Shown piece after piece: positions 18,137 to 26,253 of a DNA stretch of 64,000 nucleotides (the stretch's first letter is position 1; every line of letters starts with the position of its first letter). The stretch is from positions 21,037-85,036 of the forward strand of contig JAZROD010000056.1 of NCBI GenBank assembly GCA_045648505.1, written 5' to 3'. A program made the position numbers and the translations under genes. A model generated the notes under the pieces. That model was not told the DNA's origin, made no database searches, and worked only from the letters and a program-made list of their open reading frames with translations. The DNA is from RGIG8700 sp045648505. GTDB taxonomy: Bacteria; Bacillota; Clostridia; RGIG6154.

Positions 18137-18783
18137 GAATAAATTTTAAACAAGCACATAGCAGTAACTTCTGCATAGGCAGAACGCAAAGTATAAAATA
18201 CATAGTTATCCATTACACCGCAAATGACGGAGATACGGCGAAAAACAATGTTGATTATTATGCAAGGGAAAGTATAAAGGCATCTGCCCACTACTTTGTT
18301 GATGAGAATGAAATATGGCAGTCTGTAAAAGAAGGGGATACAGCATATCACTGCGGTGCTAATGTATATAAGCATAAAGAGTGCAGAAATTCAAACAGTA
18401 TAGGAATTGAACTTTGCTCAAGACAGTATAAAGACGGAAGATATTACATTAAACCTGAAACAGTTAAAAATGCAGTAAATCTTGTAAAAGAGCTTATGGC
18501 TAAATACAATATATCTGCAGAAAGCGTTATAAGGCATTATGATGTAACAGGCAAAATATGTCCCGCACCAATGGTAAATGATGAAAAGCAGTGGTCAGAA
18601 TTTAAATTTATGCTTAATGAAAAAGCAGAATGTGGCTACGATATCAACAACATATTAAAAGCCAGGTACAAAATAACTTTTGAAAGTACAGACAATGAAA
18701 TGGAATTTATAAGAGAACTTGATGAACTGAAGAAGAAGGACAGTAAAGTATACTGGGTTTACTATAAGCTTGCAAATAATTGA
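18133..18783 (+). CDS. N-acetylmuramoyl-L-alanine amidase (phage-type endolysin)
   Basis: Zinc amidase of the Amidase_2/PGRP fold that cuts between MurNAc and the stem peptide. In 216 residues: 'KYIVIHYTAND' (first zinc His, about residue 24), 'SAHYFVDENEIWQSV', 'NSIGIELCS' and 'VIRHYDVTGKICPAPM' with the second His and zinc Cys. There is no signal peptide, as expected for an endolysin that relies on a holin, but no holin gene is visible. About 60 C-terminal residues form a separate helical tail that may bind cell wall. It overlaps the upstream tail gene by 4 nt; its TGA stop lies in the -35 box of the next promoter. Confidence 0.9.
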   Translation: MRINFKQAHSSNFCIGRTQSIKYIVIHYTANDGDTAKNNVDYYARESIKASAHYFVDENEIWQSVKEGDTAYHCGANVYKHKECRNSNSIGIELCSRQYKDGRYYIKPETVKNAVNLVKELMAKYNISAESVIRHYDVTGKICPAPMVNDEKQWSEFKFMLNEKAECGYDINNILKARYKITFESTDNEMEFIRELDELKKKDSKVYWVYYKLANN

Positions 18784-18808
18784 CAATAAAGGGCAAATGG
18801 TGTATAAT
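18780..18808 (+). promoter_or_regulatory. Consensus promoter for the nucleotidyltransferase gene
   Basis: TTGACA at 18780-18785 (containing the amidase TGA stop), 17-bp spacer, TATAAT at 18803-18808: a perfect sigma-A consensus. It gives the next gene expression independent of the phage-like cassette. Confidence 0.88.
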
Positions 18809-18830
18809 TTCACCGTTAGGTGGTGAGAAT

Positions 18831-20042
18831 GTGACAGAGAATTTCAAAGATATGCTTGCTTTTTATGCGTGGGGTTCAACCGGGTATAAAAATATTGAAG
18901 ATAAAGAATATGACTATGAACAGATTTTGTCTCTTGCAAAGAAACAAGGAGTTTTTCATATTGTTTACAGTGTGTTAAAACAATACACCAATGATGAAAC
19001 AGTTGTTAATCTTAATTCCCTGTATCTTATGTCTATTTTAAAGCACCAAAGCAGAACGGATGCTATTGAGAAAATTATAAGCAAGCTTGAAGCTGAAGGA
19101 ATAGATGTATGTCACATTAAAGGTAAAACCTTATCATCCCTTTATTATTACCCTGAAACAAGACTTTCAGGCGATGTTGACCTTCTTATAAATGAAGAAG
19201 ATGAAATTAAAGCAAAAAGGATTCTTGAAAAAGAAGGATTTAAATGTGAAATGCGTTCTGATGATGCAAATCACAGTGAGTGTATCCACGAAAGGCTTGG
19301 TCTTATAGAGCTTCATGTAAAGCTTTATTATGATATAATGAAAGATATATGGTTTGGCAGTGATGATATGCTGAAAGAACCATATATGGTTATAGATGGA
19401 ATAAAAACACTTTCATATACAGACGGCTTCATATACAATTTTATGCACGCCACAAAGCACTTTCTTTCAAATGGTACATCTGTCCGTCACATAACTGATG
19501 TGCTTCTTTACGGGCAAAAACATAAAGAAAAAATTGATTTTGAAAGAGTGTTTTTAACTCTTGAAAAATTAAAATACAAAGAGTTTTTAGATGCCTTTGT
19601 TAAAATAGGTGAAAATTATTTCAATATAACACCACTGTATCATACTGACAGTAATAATGCAGATCTTGTGCTTACGGATATTGAAGAAAGCGGAATCTTC
19701 GGTAAAAACATCAAAAAAGCAGGTGCATTGTTTGAAATTTATACTGATTTAAGATATTCAACTTTCAAAAAAGGAGATAAAACAAAATATCTGACAAACT
19801 GGAGAAGAAAAAATATCTTAAAGGCGTTATCTTATTCAACAAATAATATGAAGAGAAAATATCCTTTTATGGAGAAAGGAATTCATTATCTTCCAAAAGC
19901 TTATGTGCTTCATACTAAAGACATAATCAGTAAAGCATTTAAAAGAAAAAAACTTATGGAAGACTTTGTTGAATTTAAACCTGCAGAAAACAAAGCACTT
20001 GACAATAAAATAGAACTTATTAAAAAATTGAATATGATATAA
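18831..20042 (+). CDS. Nucleotidyltransferase-family protein (NTP_transf_5 type)
   Basis: A 403-residue protein of the uncharacterised nucleotidyltransferase family with a pol-beta-type core: 'VCHIKGKTLSSLYYYPETRLSGDVDLLI' holds the G-x-S-x-D-x-D-like metal site (GDVDLL), followed by 'GLIELHVKLYYD' with a further acidic position. Members occur near surface-polysaccharide or peptide-modification genes, but the substrate is unknown. GTG 18831 is chosen because AGGTGGTGAG lies just upstream and downstream of the consensus promoter; the frame upstream of it would start inside the -35 box. A strong bidirectional terminator follows. Confidence 0.75.
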   Translation: MTENFKDMLAFYAWGSTGYKNIEDKEYDYEQILSLAKKQGVFHIVYSVLKQYTNDETVVNLNSLYLMSILKHQSRTDAIEKIISKLEAEGIDVCHIKGKTLSSLYYYPETRLSGDVDLLINEEDEIKAKRILEKEGFKCEMRSDDANHSECIHERLGLIELHVKLYYDIMKDIWFGSDDMLKEPYMVIDGIKTLSYTDGFIYNFMHATKHFLSNGTSVRHITDVLLYGQKHKEKIDFERVFLTLEKLKYKEFLDAFVKIGENYFNITPLYHTDSNNADLVLTDIEESGIFGKNIKKAGALFEIYTDLRYSTFKKGDKTKYLTNWRRKNILKALSYSTNNMKRKYPFMEKGIHYLPKAYVLHTKDIISKAFKRKKLMEDFVEFKPAENKALDNKIELIKKLNMI

Positions 20043-20072
20043 AAAGAGTGGTTATTTTAACCACTCTTTTTT
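20041..20072. terminator. Bidirectional terminator between convergent genes
   Basis: A perfect 14-bp stem (AAAAAGAGTGGTTA with TAACCACTCTTTTT) and a TTT loop, with T-runs on both strands. The stop codon of the minus-strand NUDIX gene (20052-20054) lies inside it. Confidence 0.92.
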
Positions 20073-20528
20073 GTGTGAAACCAGTTTGTCTTTATCATAA
20101 TTCAGAGTTATTTCAAAATCCTTTTCGCCATTGTTTAAAGCCTTTAAAAAGATTTTGTCACCTTCCCATAAGGGAAGGGTTGTTATTTTATCTTTGTCAA
20201 CCCACTCAAGTATACCTTCATCACATTCTTTGATTGTGCCATTAAAGTCTGTGCAAGTGAAAAGATACATCTTTTCAGATGGGTAAATGCTTGAGTGAAA
20301 ATTAACGATTCCTCTTAAACAAGGATTTATAAGAATAAGTCCTGTTTCTTCAAGGGTTTCTCTTATAACACAGGCAAGGGGAGTTTCGCCACACTCAAGC
20401 TTTCCTCCTATGCCAATCCATTTATCCTTGTTTATATCATTTTCTTTTTTGATGCGATGAAGCATTAAGTATTTATTATCTTTTTCTATGTAGCAAAGTG
20501 TAGTTTCAAGCATATCAGTATTTTTCAT
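20052..20528 (-). CDS. NUDIX hydrolase (MutT-like)
   Basis: A 158-residue NUDIX enzyme with a complete box: G-x5-E-x7-REUxEExGU is seen as 'GGKLECGETPLACVIRETLEETGL' split over residues about 43-65. The family hydrolyses nucleoside diphosphates linked to another moiety. The N-terminus ('TTLCYIEKDNKYLMLHRI') and small size resemble 8-oxo-dGTP diphosphatases, which remove oxidised nucleotides from the pool; that specificity is inference. The start overlaps the end of the GH31 gene by 14 nt with no strong Shine-Dalgarno, suggesting translational coupling. Confidence 0.87.
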   Translation of the reverse strand: MKNTDMLETTLCYIEKDNKYLMLHRIKKENDINKDKWIGIGGKLECGETPLACVIRETLEETGLILINPCLRGIVNFHSSIYPSEKMYLFTCTDFNGTIKECDEGILEWVDKDKITTLPLWEGDKIFLKALNNGEKDFEITLNYDKDKLVSHKKEWLK

Positions 20529-22218
20529 AAACAGGTATATTTTCAGTATTTACAGTAAACCAACCTGAGGAAACAGGTTCTTTTGTCCAGTGGTCTCTGA
20601 ATCTTCCTTCAGGAAGATAAACTTTTCTTTCATCAGATTTTTCAGTAAGGGGTGCAACAATTAAATTGTCACAGAAAATGTACTGGTCGTCTATCTTATA
20701 GGTTTCTTTATCGTCTGTGTAGTCCATAACAAGAGCACGAACAGGTGGGATGCCTGTTTCCTTGTATTTTTCAAATGCTTTTTTAAGCATAGGAACAAGA
20801 GTTTTTCTTATTTTAAGAAGTTCTCTTATTTCATCTTCGCAATCGTGGTCAACCCAAGGGTATTTTTCGCAGTACCAGGCGTTAATCAAGCACTGAACAG
20901 AGAAAACTGTAGTCTGCAGTCTTCGTATAAGGTCTTTTTTGTTTTTGGCATTTCTAACCTCAGGTGTCCATAAAAGACCTGAGAAACCCGAATTTACAGT
21001 TCCCCTTATAAAATCCTTATGGTCATATAGGTCACTGTATAAAACGAAAGGATAGCTTGATGCTAAAGCCCCTGCACATCTTACCTCTGAAAGGGTAGGC
21101 TTATCTCCAAGTGCCTTTAAAATTGTCTGCATATAAAGAGTACCGAACAAACTGTGGTAAAGCTCGCCGTCCATTCCTGACGGGAACTGTGTGCAGTTTG
21201 GGAAACTCCAGGAATGAACAAAATCGGAGTTGTCACATTCGTCAAGTTTAAAACCATCTATGCCAAGGTCAATAAGTTCCTTTTTGTGATGATTTGCAAA
21301 AATGTCTTTAGCTTCTTCAAATGAAAAGTCGGGAATAAGACCTTTCCATACCTCATAATCACCTGAAAGCTGTTTTAAAGGCTTATATATAGGTGAACAG
21401 GAGTTAACAAAAGCGTGCTCCCATAAATTGATGTGATAGCCTTTGTCAAGAACATACTTAACGGTTTCTTTGTAGTTTGGGAATCTTTCAGGGTCAAAAA
21501 CATAGGAGCAGGAATATGAGCTTGACTGCCAGCCCGGCTCAAGACCTATAATATCAACAGGAATATCTTTTTCTATGAAATAATCTGCAGTCTTTTTAAT
21601 GTCTTCTTCTGTGTTTTTTGCATAGGCTCTGTATAACACGCCAAGTCCCCACTCAGGAACATCGCATCCACCGCCTGATAACATATTGTACTGAGCCACA
21701 ACATCTGTAATGTTTTCGCCTTCGATTATGTAAATATCAATGCCTTTTGAAACGGGAATTTCAACAGACATAATTGTGTCCTCTTTAAGACCTGATTTGT
21801 TGTATAAATCTTCTGCAGTTGCAATAATTGTGTTGTTGGCAACCGGAGGTCTTTCTTTAATATGACTGTATCCGCAATGAAATTCTGCGTATCTTGCAGT
21901 ATCAAAATAAATGCCGTAGTTTTCTGTTGTAACAAAGAAAGGAACAGGTGCGTGTGAGTCTCCTGTGTTTGAAACAGGGTCAGAATTAACCCTGATAGTT
22001 TTCTTTGTGTTTTTATGGTTAAAGCCTTTAAGTTGAAGACCAAAACCAAAAACCTCTTCACCAAACTTCAAAGGAAGTTCAATAACACAACCTCTTGAAG
22101 TTTCCTTAAAAGAAATTTTAGATGTATCATATTTAATATCTGTTTCCTGATAGTTAAAACCTTTGCAGTAACGGGATGGAATATGTTGCTCGGGTGTTCC
22201 GAATGTAAGTCTTTTCAT
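20515..22218 (-). CDS. GH31-family alpha-glycosidase
   Basis: A 567-residue TIM-barrel glycosidase of family GH31 (alpha-glucosidase, alpha-xylosidase and relatives). An N-terminal beta domain ('EEVFGFGLQLKGFNHKNTKKTIRVNSD', 'PFFVTTENYGIYFDT') leads into the barrel: 'PVDIIGLEPGWQSS', then 'GIDGFKLDECDNSDF' with the presumed catalytic nucleophile Asp, 'LSEVRCAGALASSYPFVLYSD' and 'FSGLLWTPEVR'. It is shorter than most members and has no signal peptide, so it is probably cytoplasmic and acts on imported oligosaccharides. A TTGACT-17-TAAACT promoter and an AAGGAGG site precede it. The NUDIX gene is coupled behind it. Confidence 0.87.
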   Translation of the reverse strand: MKRLTFGTPEQHIPSRYCKGFNYQETDIKYDTSKISFKETSRGCVIELPLKFGEEVFGFGLQLKGFNHKNTKKTIRVNSDPVSNTGDSHAPVPFFVTTENYGIYFDTARYAEFHCGYSHIKERPPVANNTIIATAEDLYNKSGLKEDTIMSVEIPVSKGIDIYIIEGENITDVVAQYNMLSGGGCDVPEWGLGVLYRAYAKNTEEDIKKTADYFIEKDIPVDIIGLEPGWQSSSYSCSYVFDPERFPNYKETVKYVLDKGYHINLWEHAFVNSCSPIYKPLKQLSGDYEVWKGLIPDFSFEEAKDIFANHHKKELIDLGIDGFKLDECDNSDFVHSWSFPNCTQFPSGMDGELYHSLFGTLYMQTILKALGDKPTLSEVRCAGALASSYPFVLYSDLYDHKDFIRGTVNSGFSGLLWTPEVRNAKNKKDLIRRLQTTVFSVQCLINAWYCEKYPWVDHDCEDEIRELLKIRKTLVPMLKKAFEKYKETGIPPVRALVMDYTDDKETYKIDDQYIFCDNLIVAPLTEKSDERKVYLPEGRFRDHWTKEPVSSGWFTVNTENIPVYEKY

Positions 22219-22238
22219 AATCTGCCTCCTTTTTCGTC

Positions 22239-22267
22239 AGTTTAACATAGTTTAAAGATTAAGTCAA
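22239..22267 (-). promoter_or_regulatory. Promoter for the GH31-NUDIX operon
   Basis: On the minus strand TTGACT (22262-22267), 17-bp spacer, TAAACT (22239-22244). It sits directly after the ald terminator. Confidence 0.68.
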
Positions 22268-22293
22268 TAAAAAAGGACACCGAAGTGTCCTTT
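22265..22293 (-). terminator. Intrinsic terminator after ald
   Basis: On the minus strand AAAGGACAC-TTCG-GTGTCCTTT with a T6 tail: a 9-bp stem with a UUCG loop. It partly overlaps the -35 of the next promoter. Confidence 0.92.
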
Positions 22294-22296
22294 AAA

Positions 22297-23463
22297 TTAC
22301 TTTTTGTAGAAATTGTTTGATTTTGTTACAGTTGCAGGTGGAGCATAGTCAAGCTGCTTGTCTGCAATACCTAAAATATCTTCAGGCTTAATCCAAGGTT
22401 TGTTCTGGATTGCACTTGTTTCTTCGTGTGTTAAGTAACCTTTATATGTTGTAAGACTTCTTCTGTAGAAACCGTCTTTTTCACAAGTTTTTTCAATACC
22501 ATCGTTAAGAATGCTTAAAATCATTGGGAGCATTTCAGATGCATAAGCAATAGATGTTGAGTTTGCGACTGCACCAGGAATGTTTGATACGCAGTAGTGA
22601 ACAACACCATTAACAACATATCTTGGGTCATCGTGATGTGTTTCGTGGCTAGATTCGATAGCACCAGGTTCGTCGTTTGAAATATCAACTAAAACTGAAC
22701 CAGGTTCCATAGTTTTGAGCATTTCTTTGTCGATTAAGAAATCTTTTCTTTCTTTAGGCCATTTAACTGCATTGATAACCATATCGATACCAGGAAGGAT
22801 ATCTGCAATAGCTTCTTTACTGCAGAGCATTGTGTTGATGTGGCCGTTGTATCTTGTAAGAAGTGTACGAAGAAGACCAACATTGATATCCATAACTGTG
22901 CAGTTTGCACCAAGACCGAAAAGAATTTCAAGAGCACCCTGACCAACAACGCCGCCACCAAGGATAAGTACATTCATTCTTGGAGCACCTGCAAATCCGC
23001 CAACGAATTTACCTTTTCCACCGTTGATTGTGAGCATAGATTCAAGACCAAAAAGTGCGCCCTGTTTACCTGCAGCTTCGCAGTTAGGTGAGCCCCATCT
23101 GTGAGCATCTTCAGCAGTGAAAGAAATACATTTGCTCTTTAAGAGTGCATCAACTTCTTCAGGATGACCTGCAGGGTGGATACAACCGAGTAAAATCTGG
23201 TTTTCTCTCATAAGAGGATATTCAACAGGGAAGAATTCTTTAACTTTTGCAACCATATCGCATTTTGCATAAATTTCTTCCATTGTGTCTACGATTTCAG
23301 CACCTGCTTCAACATACTTTTCATCAGGGAAACCTGCAGCTTTACCGCAATCGTGCTGAGCTAAAACTTTGTGACCTGAAGCAACAATTGTTTTTACTTC
23401 GTTTGGAGTACAGATAACTCTGTATTCACCTTCTTTAATGTCTTTTAAAACACCAAATACCAT
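22297..23463 (-). CDS. ald: Alanine dehydrogenase-family protein
   Basis: NAD-dependent enzyme of the alanine dehydrogenase/transhydrogenase family, which interconverts L-alanine and pyruvate plus ammonia. In 388 residues: 'DMVAKVKEFFPVEY' holds the substrate-binding Lys, 'CIHPAGHPEE' the catalytic His region, 'NVLILGGGVVGQGALEI' the Rossmann loop, and 'NGVVHYCVSNIPGAVANS' the conserved C-terminal signature. Several positions differ from classical Ald (for example IHPAGH instead of LHLA), so a related 2-oxo-acid dehydrogenase activity is possible. It lies 21 nt downstream of a LysR regulator gene on the same strand and ends at a strong terminator. Confidence 0.78.
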   Translation of the reverse strand: MVFGVLKDIKEGEYRVICTPNEVKTIVASGHKVLAQHDCGKAAGFPDEKYVEAGAEIVDTMEEIYAKCDMVAKVKEFFPVEYPLMRENQILLGCIHPAGHPEEVDALLKSKCISFTAEDAHRWGSPNCEAAGKQGALFGLESMLTINGGKGKFVGGFAGAPRMNVLILGGGVVGQGALEILFGLGANCTVMDINVGLLRTLLTRYNGHINTMLCSKEAIADILPGIDMVINAVKWPKERKDFLIDKEMLKTMEPGSVLVDISNDEPGAIESSHETHHDDPRYVVNGVVHYCVSNIPGAVANSTSIAYASEMLPMILSILNDGIEKTCEKDGFYRRSLTTYKGYLTHEETSAIQNKPWIKPEDILGIADKQLDYAPPATVTKSNNFYKK

Positions 23464-23484
23464 AACAATTCTCCTTTATTTAAT

Positions 23485-24420
23485 TTAATTTGATTTGATT
23501 GTATCTATAAATTTTTTTATAGCGTTTGTGGTATATCTGTTTTTCTTTTTGATAAGATAAACAGTTCTTGTTCCAGAACCTTTTACATCATACAACAAAA
23601 CATCATCTTTTACAAGCTTATTTTTAAAAATTGTGTCAGTTACAAAGCTGATTCCGTTTCCTGCGGCAGTCAAAGCATAGGATGTTGCCAGTAAATCCAG
23701 GCTGAAACATACCTTGGGCGAAATGTTGTTTGCTTCAAAAAGTGACACTGCCTTCGTGTGCATATTGTTTCCGTTTTTAAGCAGGATGAAGTTTTCATCC
23801 TTGAAATTATCCAGAGAAACAGATTTAACAGAAGAAAAATCTGTTGCGTTTGAATATATCTCTTCAGGGGTTAATGCGTATTGACTGATTTTATCGTTGC
23901 ATTTAAGGGATGTGGGAACCGCCAGAAGGATTTTTTCTTCTGCAAGGGGGATATACTCGCAGTTTTTCTTTTCAGTATCCTTTGTATCTATAATAAGGTC
24001 TATTTCTTCATCGTTGAGCAATCTGTCAAGATTTGATGCACTGGCATCGGTTAAAGTTATATCAATGTTTGGATAAAGTGCAGCGAACTTTTTTAAAATA
24101 TCAGGCATAAGATAGTAGGAAAAGAAGATTGAACAACCGATGTTTATATTTCCGCTGTCCAGCATATTTATATCTGAAACTTTAGCTGTAAAATGCTTTT
24201 CAATGTCCATAATTTTTTCTGCAGCCTGAATATATTCATAGCCAACCTTTGTAGGCCTGACGGATGAATGCTTTCTTTCAAATAAAGGTGCACCAACCTG
24301 TTTTTCAATTCTTTTTATTGAAGCACTTAAATAAGGCTGTGAAACAAAAAGCTTTTCTGCAGCCTTGGTAAAGCTCTGTTCTTTATAGACTGCATATACA
24401 TAATCAATTTTACTAAACAT
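23485..24420 (-). CDS. LysR-family transcriptional regulator
   Basis: A 311-residue LysR-type regulator. The winged helix-turn-helix occupies residues about 1-60 ('SFTKAAEKLFVSQPYLSASIKRIEKQ') and the periplasmic-binding-like effector domain about 90-300. The start at 24420 (ATG) has AAAGAGGTGG upstream; an in-frame ATG at 24462 would lie within the yitT gene without a site. The start overlaps the yitT stop by 8 nt. It is placed between yitT and ald on one strand, so it may control ald or its own operon. The usual divergent arrangement is absent. Confidence 0.9.
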   Translation of the reverse strand: MFSKIDYVYAVYKEQSFTKAAEKLFVSQPYLSASIKRIEKQVGAPLFERKHSSVRPTKVGYEYIQAAEKIMDIEKHFTAKVSDINMLDSGNINIGCSIFFSYYLMPDILKKFAALYPNIDITLTDASASNLDRLLNDEEIDLIIDTKDTEKKNCEYIPLAEEKILLAVPTSLKCNDKISQYALTPEEIYSNATDFSSVKSVSLDNFKDENFILLKNGNNMHTKAVSLFEANNISPKVCFSLDLLATSYALTAAGNGISFVTDTIFKNKLVKDDVLLYDVKGSGTRTVYLIKKKNRYTTNAIKKFIDTIKSN

Positions 24421-25291
24421 CAGCCACCTCTTTAAAACCTTCTCCGTGGACTTCACGAACATCGGATATTATAGTGAATGCAGTTGGGTCAAGTTCTTTA
24501 ACCGTGTTCAGTACAACGGGAATTTCTTTGCTTTTCACAATGCACATAAGCATTGTCTTATCTGTTTTATTGTAGAAACCTTTGCTGTATATACCTGTTA
24601 CGCCTCGTTTCATATTGTTCATAATAATATCTGCAATCTCCTGAGGCTTGCTTGAAATAATGTAAATCGCCTTTGCAAAGTCACCGCGTACTAAAATGAA
24701 GTCTGTAACCTTTGTGCTTATGTAAAGGGACATTGCAGAATAAAACATAAGAGAAATGTCACCAATCGCAAGTCCGGAAGCAGTGATAACAGTCATATCA
24801 ATTGCAAGAATAAAAGATGCCACGCCAATATGAGGTATGATTTTGTGAAGCATAATTGCCGCAAAGTCTGAACCGCCTGTTGAAGCATCAACCAAAACTG
24901 TAAGTCCAACGCCAAGACCAACTAAAATTCCGCCAAAAACAGTTGAAATAAGAATATCATTACCAAAATCTATGCCTATGCTGTGCAGATAAATGGTCAT
25001 CGGGTCGGTTATAGCAAGAAAACCTGAAAGCATAAAAATGCCAACTACAGTTTTAAGAATTGCAGATTTTCTTAATGTTTTAAATCCGAAACCAAATAAA
25101 ATAAGATTGATAATAAGGGTTGATATTGGTTTTGGGATTTTGAGAAGAGTTTCCAATGTGATTGCCACACCGCTTACACCGCCGGTTGAAATATTGAACG
25201 GAGCGTGGAAATAACTTATTGCAAAAGCAAGTATAAAAGAACCCACTGCCGCATATAAGTAATCTGTTATAATCTTTTTTGCTTTATTCAT
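24413..25291 (-). CDS. YitT-family membrane protein (DUF161 + DUF2179)
   Basis: A 292-residue integral membrane protein. The first 200 residues hold about five or six hydrophobic helices with the family motif 'FHAPFNISTGGVSGVAITLETLL' split across residues 29-51 and 'VLVDASTGGSDFAAIML'. The last 85 residues form the soluble DUF2179 domain ('AIYIISSKPQEIADIIM', 'GVTGIYSKGFY'). The transport role is not established. It is the first gene of a minus-strand group with lysR and ald, divergent from an araC-type regulator. I do not see a confident promoter for it. Confidence 0.88.
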   Translation of the reverse strand: MNKAKKIITDYLYAAVGSFILAFAISYFHAPFNISTGGVSGVAITLETLLKIPKPISTLIINLILFGFGFKTLRKSAILKTVVGIFMLSGFLAITDPMTIYLHSIGIDFGNDILISTVFGGILVGLGVGLTVLVDASTGGSDFAAIMLHKIIPHIGVASFILAIDMTVITASGLAIGDISLMFYSAMSLYISTKVTDFILVRGDFAKAIYIISSKPQEIADIIMNNMKRGVTGIYSKGFYNKTDKTMLMCIVKSKEIPVVLNTVKELDPTAFTIISDVREVHGEGFKEVADV

Positions 25292-25409
25292 ATTTACATC
25301 CTTGAAATTTTTTAAAAAATATTCTATAATTAATTATAATAGCGTAAAATGTTGACAAAGTCTTGCCAAAAGTGAACTTTTTAGTGTCAAAAATTGACGA
25401 GGTGTAAAG

Positions 25410-26201
25410 ATGCAACCAAGATTTTATATTGAAAGAGAGAAAGAACAGGATATATTCTATAAGGAATATGTTAACGGAACGGGTTATTTTGGATTTCATT
25501 CGCCTATAGAGCTTTATTTTGTAGATGATGGAGAAATGGAAGTCGTTATCAATAATCATAAAAAGGTGCTGACGAAAAATCAGATGTCAGTTGCCCTTAG
25601 CTTTGATGCTCACACCTATAAAACGGTGAAACCTTCCAAATCAAGTGTGCTTATTATTCCTACATATATGTGTGAGGAATTTGTTGCAGAGTTGAAACAC
25701 AAAAGAAGCTTAAGTCCTTATATCTGTGATGGGAAAGTAGTAAGAAAAATAAAAAGTCTTGTAAAAGAATTAAATAAAGGAGGTGTAAATAGTATTGAGA
25801 AAAAGGGGTATATATATTTAATTCTTGGAATGGTTATGAACAATCTTCGTTTTGAAGAAACAAAAGAAACAATAGATGCCGATTTTTCAACAAATCTTCT
25901 TATGTATATAAACAATAATTTTACTAAAAATATGAGTCTTGCATCAATATCCATAACCTTTGGTTATAATAAAAGCTATATTTCAAGATACTTTAAAAGG
26001 TGCTTTGGTATCGGACTCAGTAACTATATTACAATGGTCAGACTTAAAAATGCTCTTATGCTTATGCATGAAGGGAAGAACACATTAACATATTGTGCAT
26101 TGGAAAGCGGATTTAATTCAGTAAGAACTTTTTACAGAGCTTTTGCAGAAGAATTCAATTGCACTCCGAAGGAGTACATAACAAAAATGCAACATAAGTA
26201 A
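25410..26201 (+). CDS. AraC-family transcriptional regulator
   Basis: A 263-residue activator-type regulator. Residues about 1-140 form a cupin-like sensor ('GYFGFHSPIELYFVDDGEMEVVINNHKKVL'-type beta barrel, here split), and residues about 160-260 hold the double helix-turn-helix ('SLASISITFGYNKSYISRYFKRC', 'YCALESGFNSVRTFYRAFAEEF', both within the normal AraC pattern). ATG 25410 follows GACGAGGTG. It is divergent from yitT and convergent with fkp, so its targets cannot be assigned from position alone; a sugar signal would fit the family. Confidence 0.9.
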   Translation: MQPRFYIEREKEQDIFYKEYVNGTGYFGFHSPIELYFVDDGEMEVVINNHKKVLTKNQMSVALSFDAHTYKTVKPSKSSVLIIPTYMCEEFVAELKHKRSLSPYICDGKVVRKIKSLVKELNKGGVNSIEKKGYIYLILGMVMNNLRFEETKETIDADFSTNLLMYINNNFTKNMSLASISITFGYNKSYISRYFKRCFGIGLSNYITMVRLKNALMLMHEGKNTLTYCALESGFNSVRTFYRAFAEEFNCTPKEYITKMQHK

Positions 26202-26245
26202 AAAAACAGAAGAATCTCACATTTGTGAGATTCTTCTGTTTTTTT
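26200..26245. terminator. Strong bidirectional terminator between araC-type gene and fkp
   Basis: A perfect 21-bp stem (left arm 26200-26220, right arm 26225-26245) with a 4-nt ATTT loop and T7 on both strands. Confidence 0.95.
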
Positions 26246-26253
26246 ATTAATAT

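Noticed and set aside
25321..25391. Promoters between yitT and the araC-type gene
   Set aside because: TATAAT and TTGACA hexamers occur, but no pair has a good spacing on either strand, so I did not annotate one.
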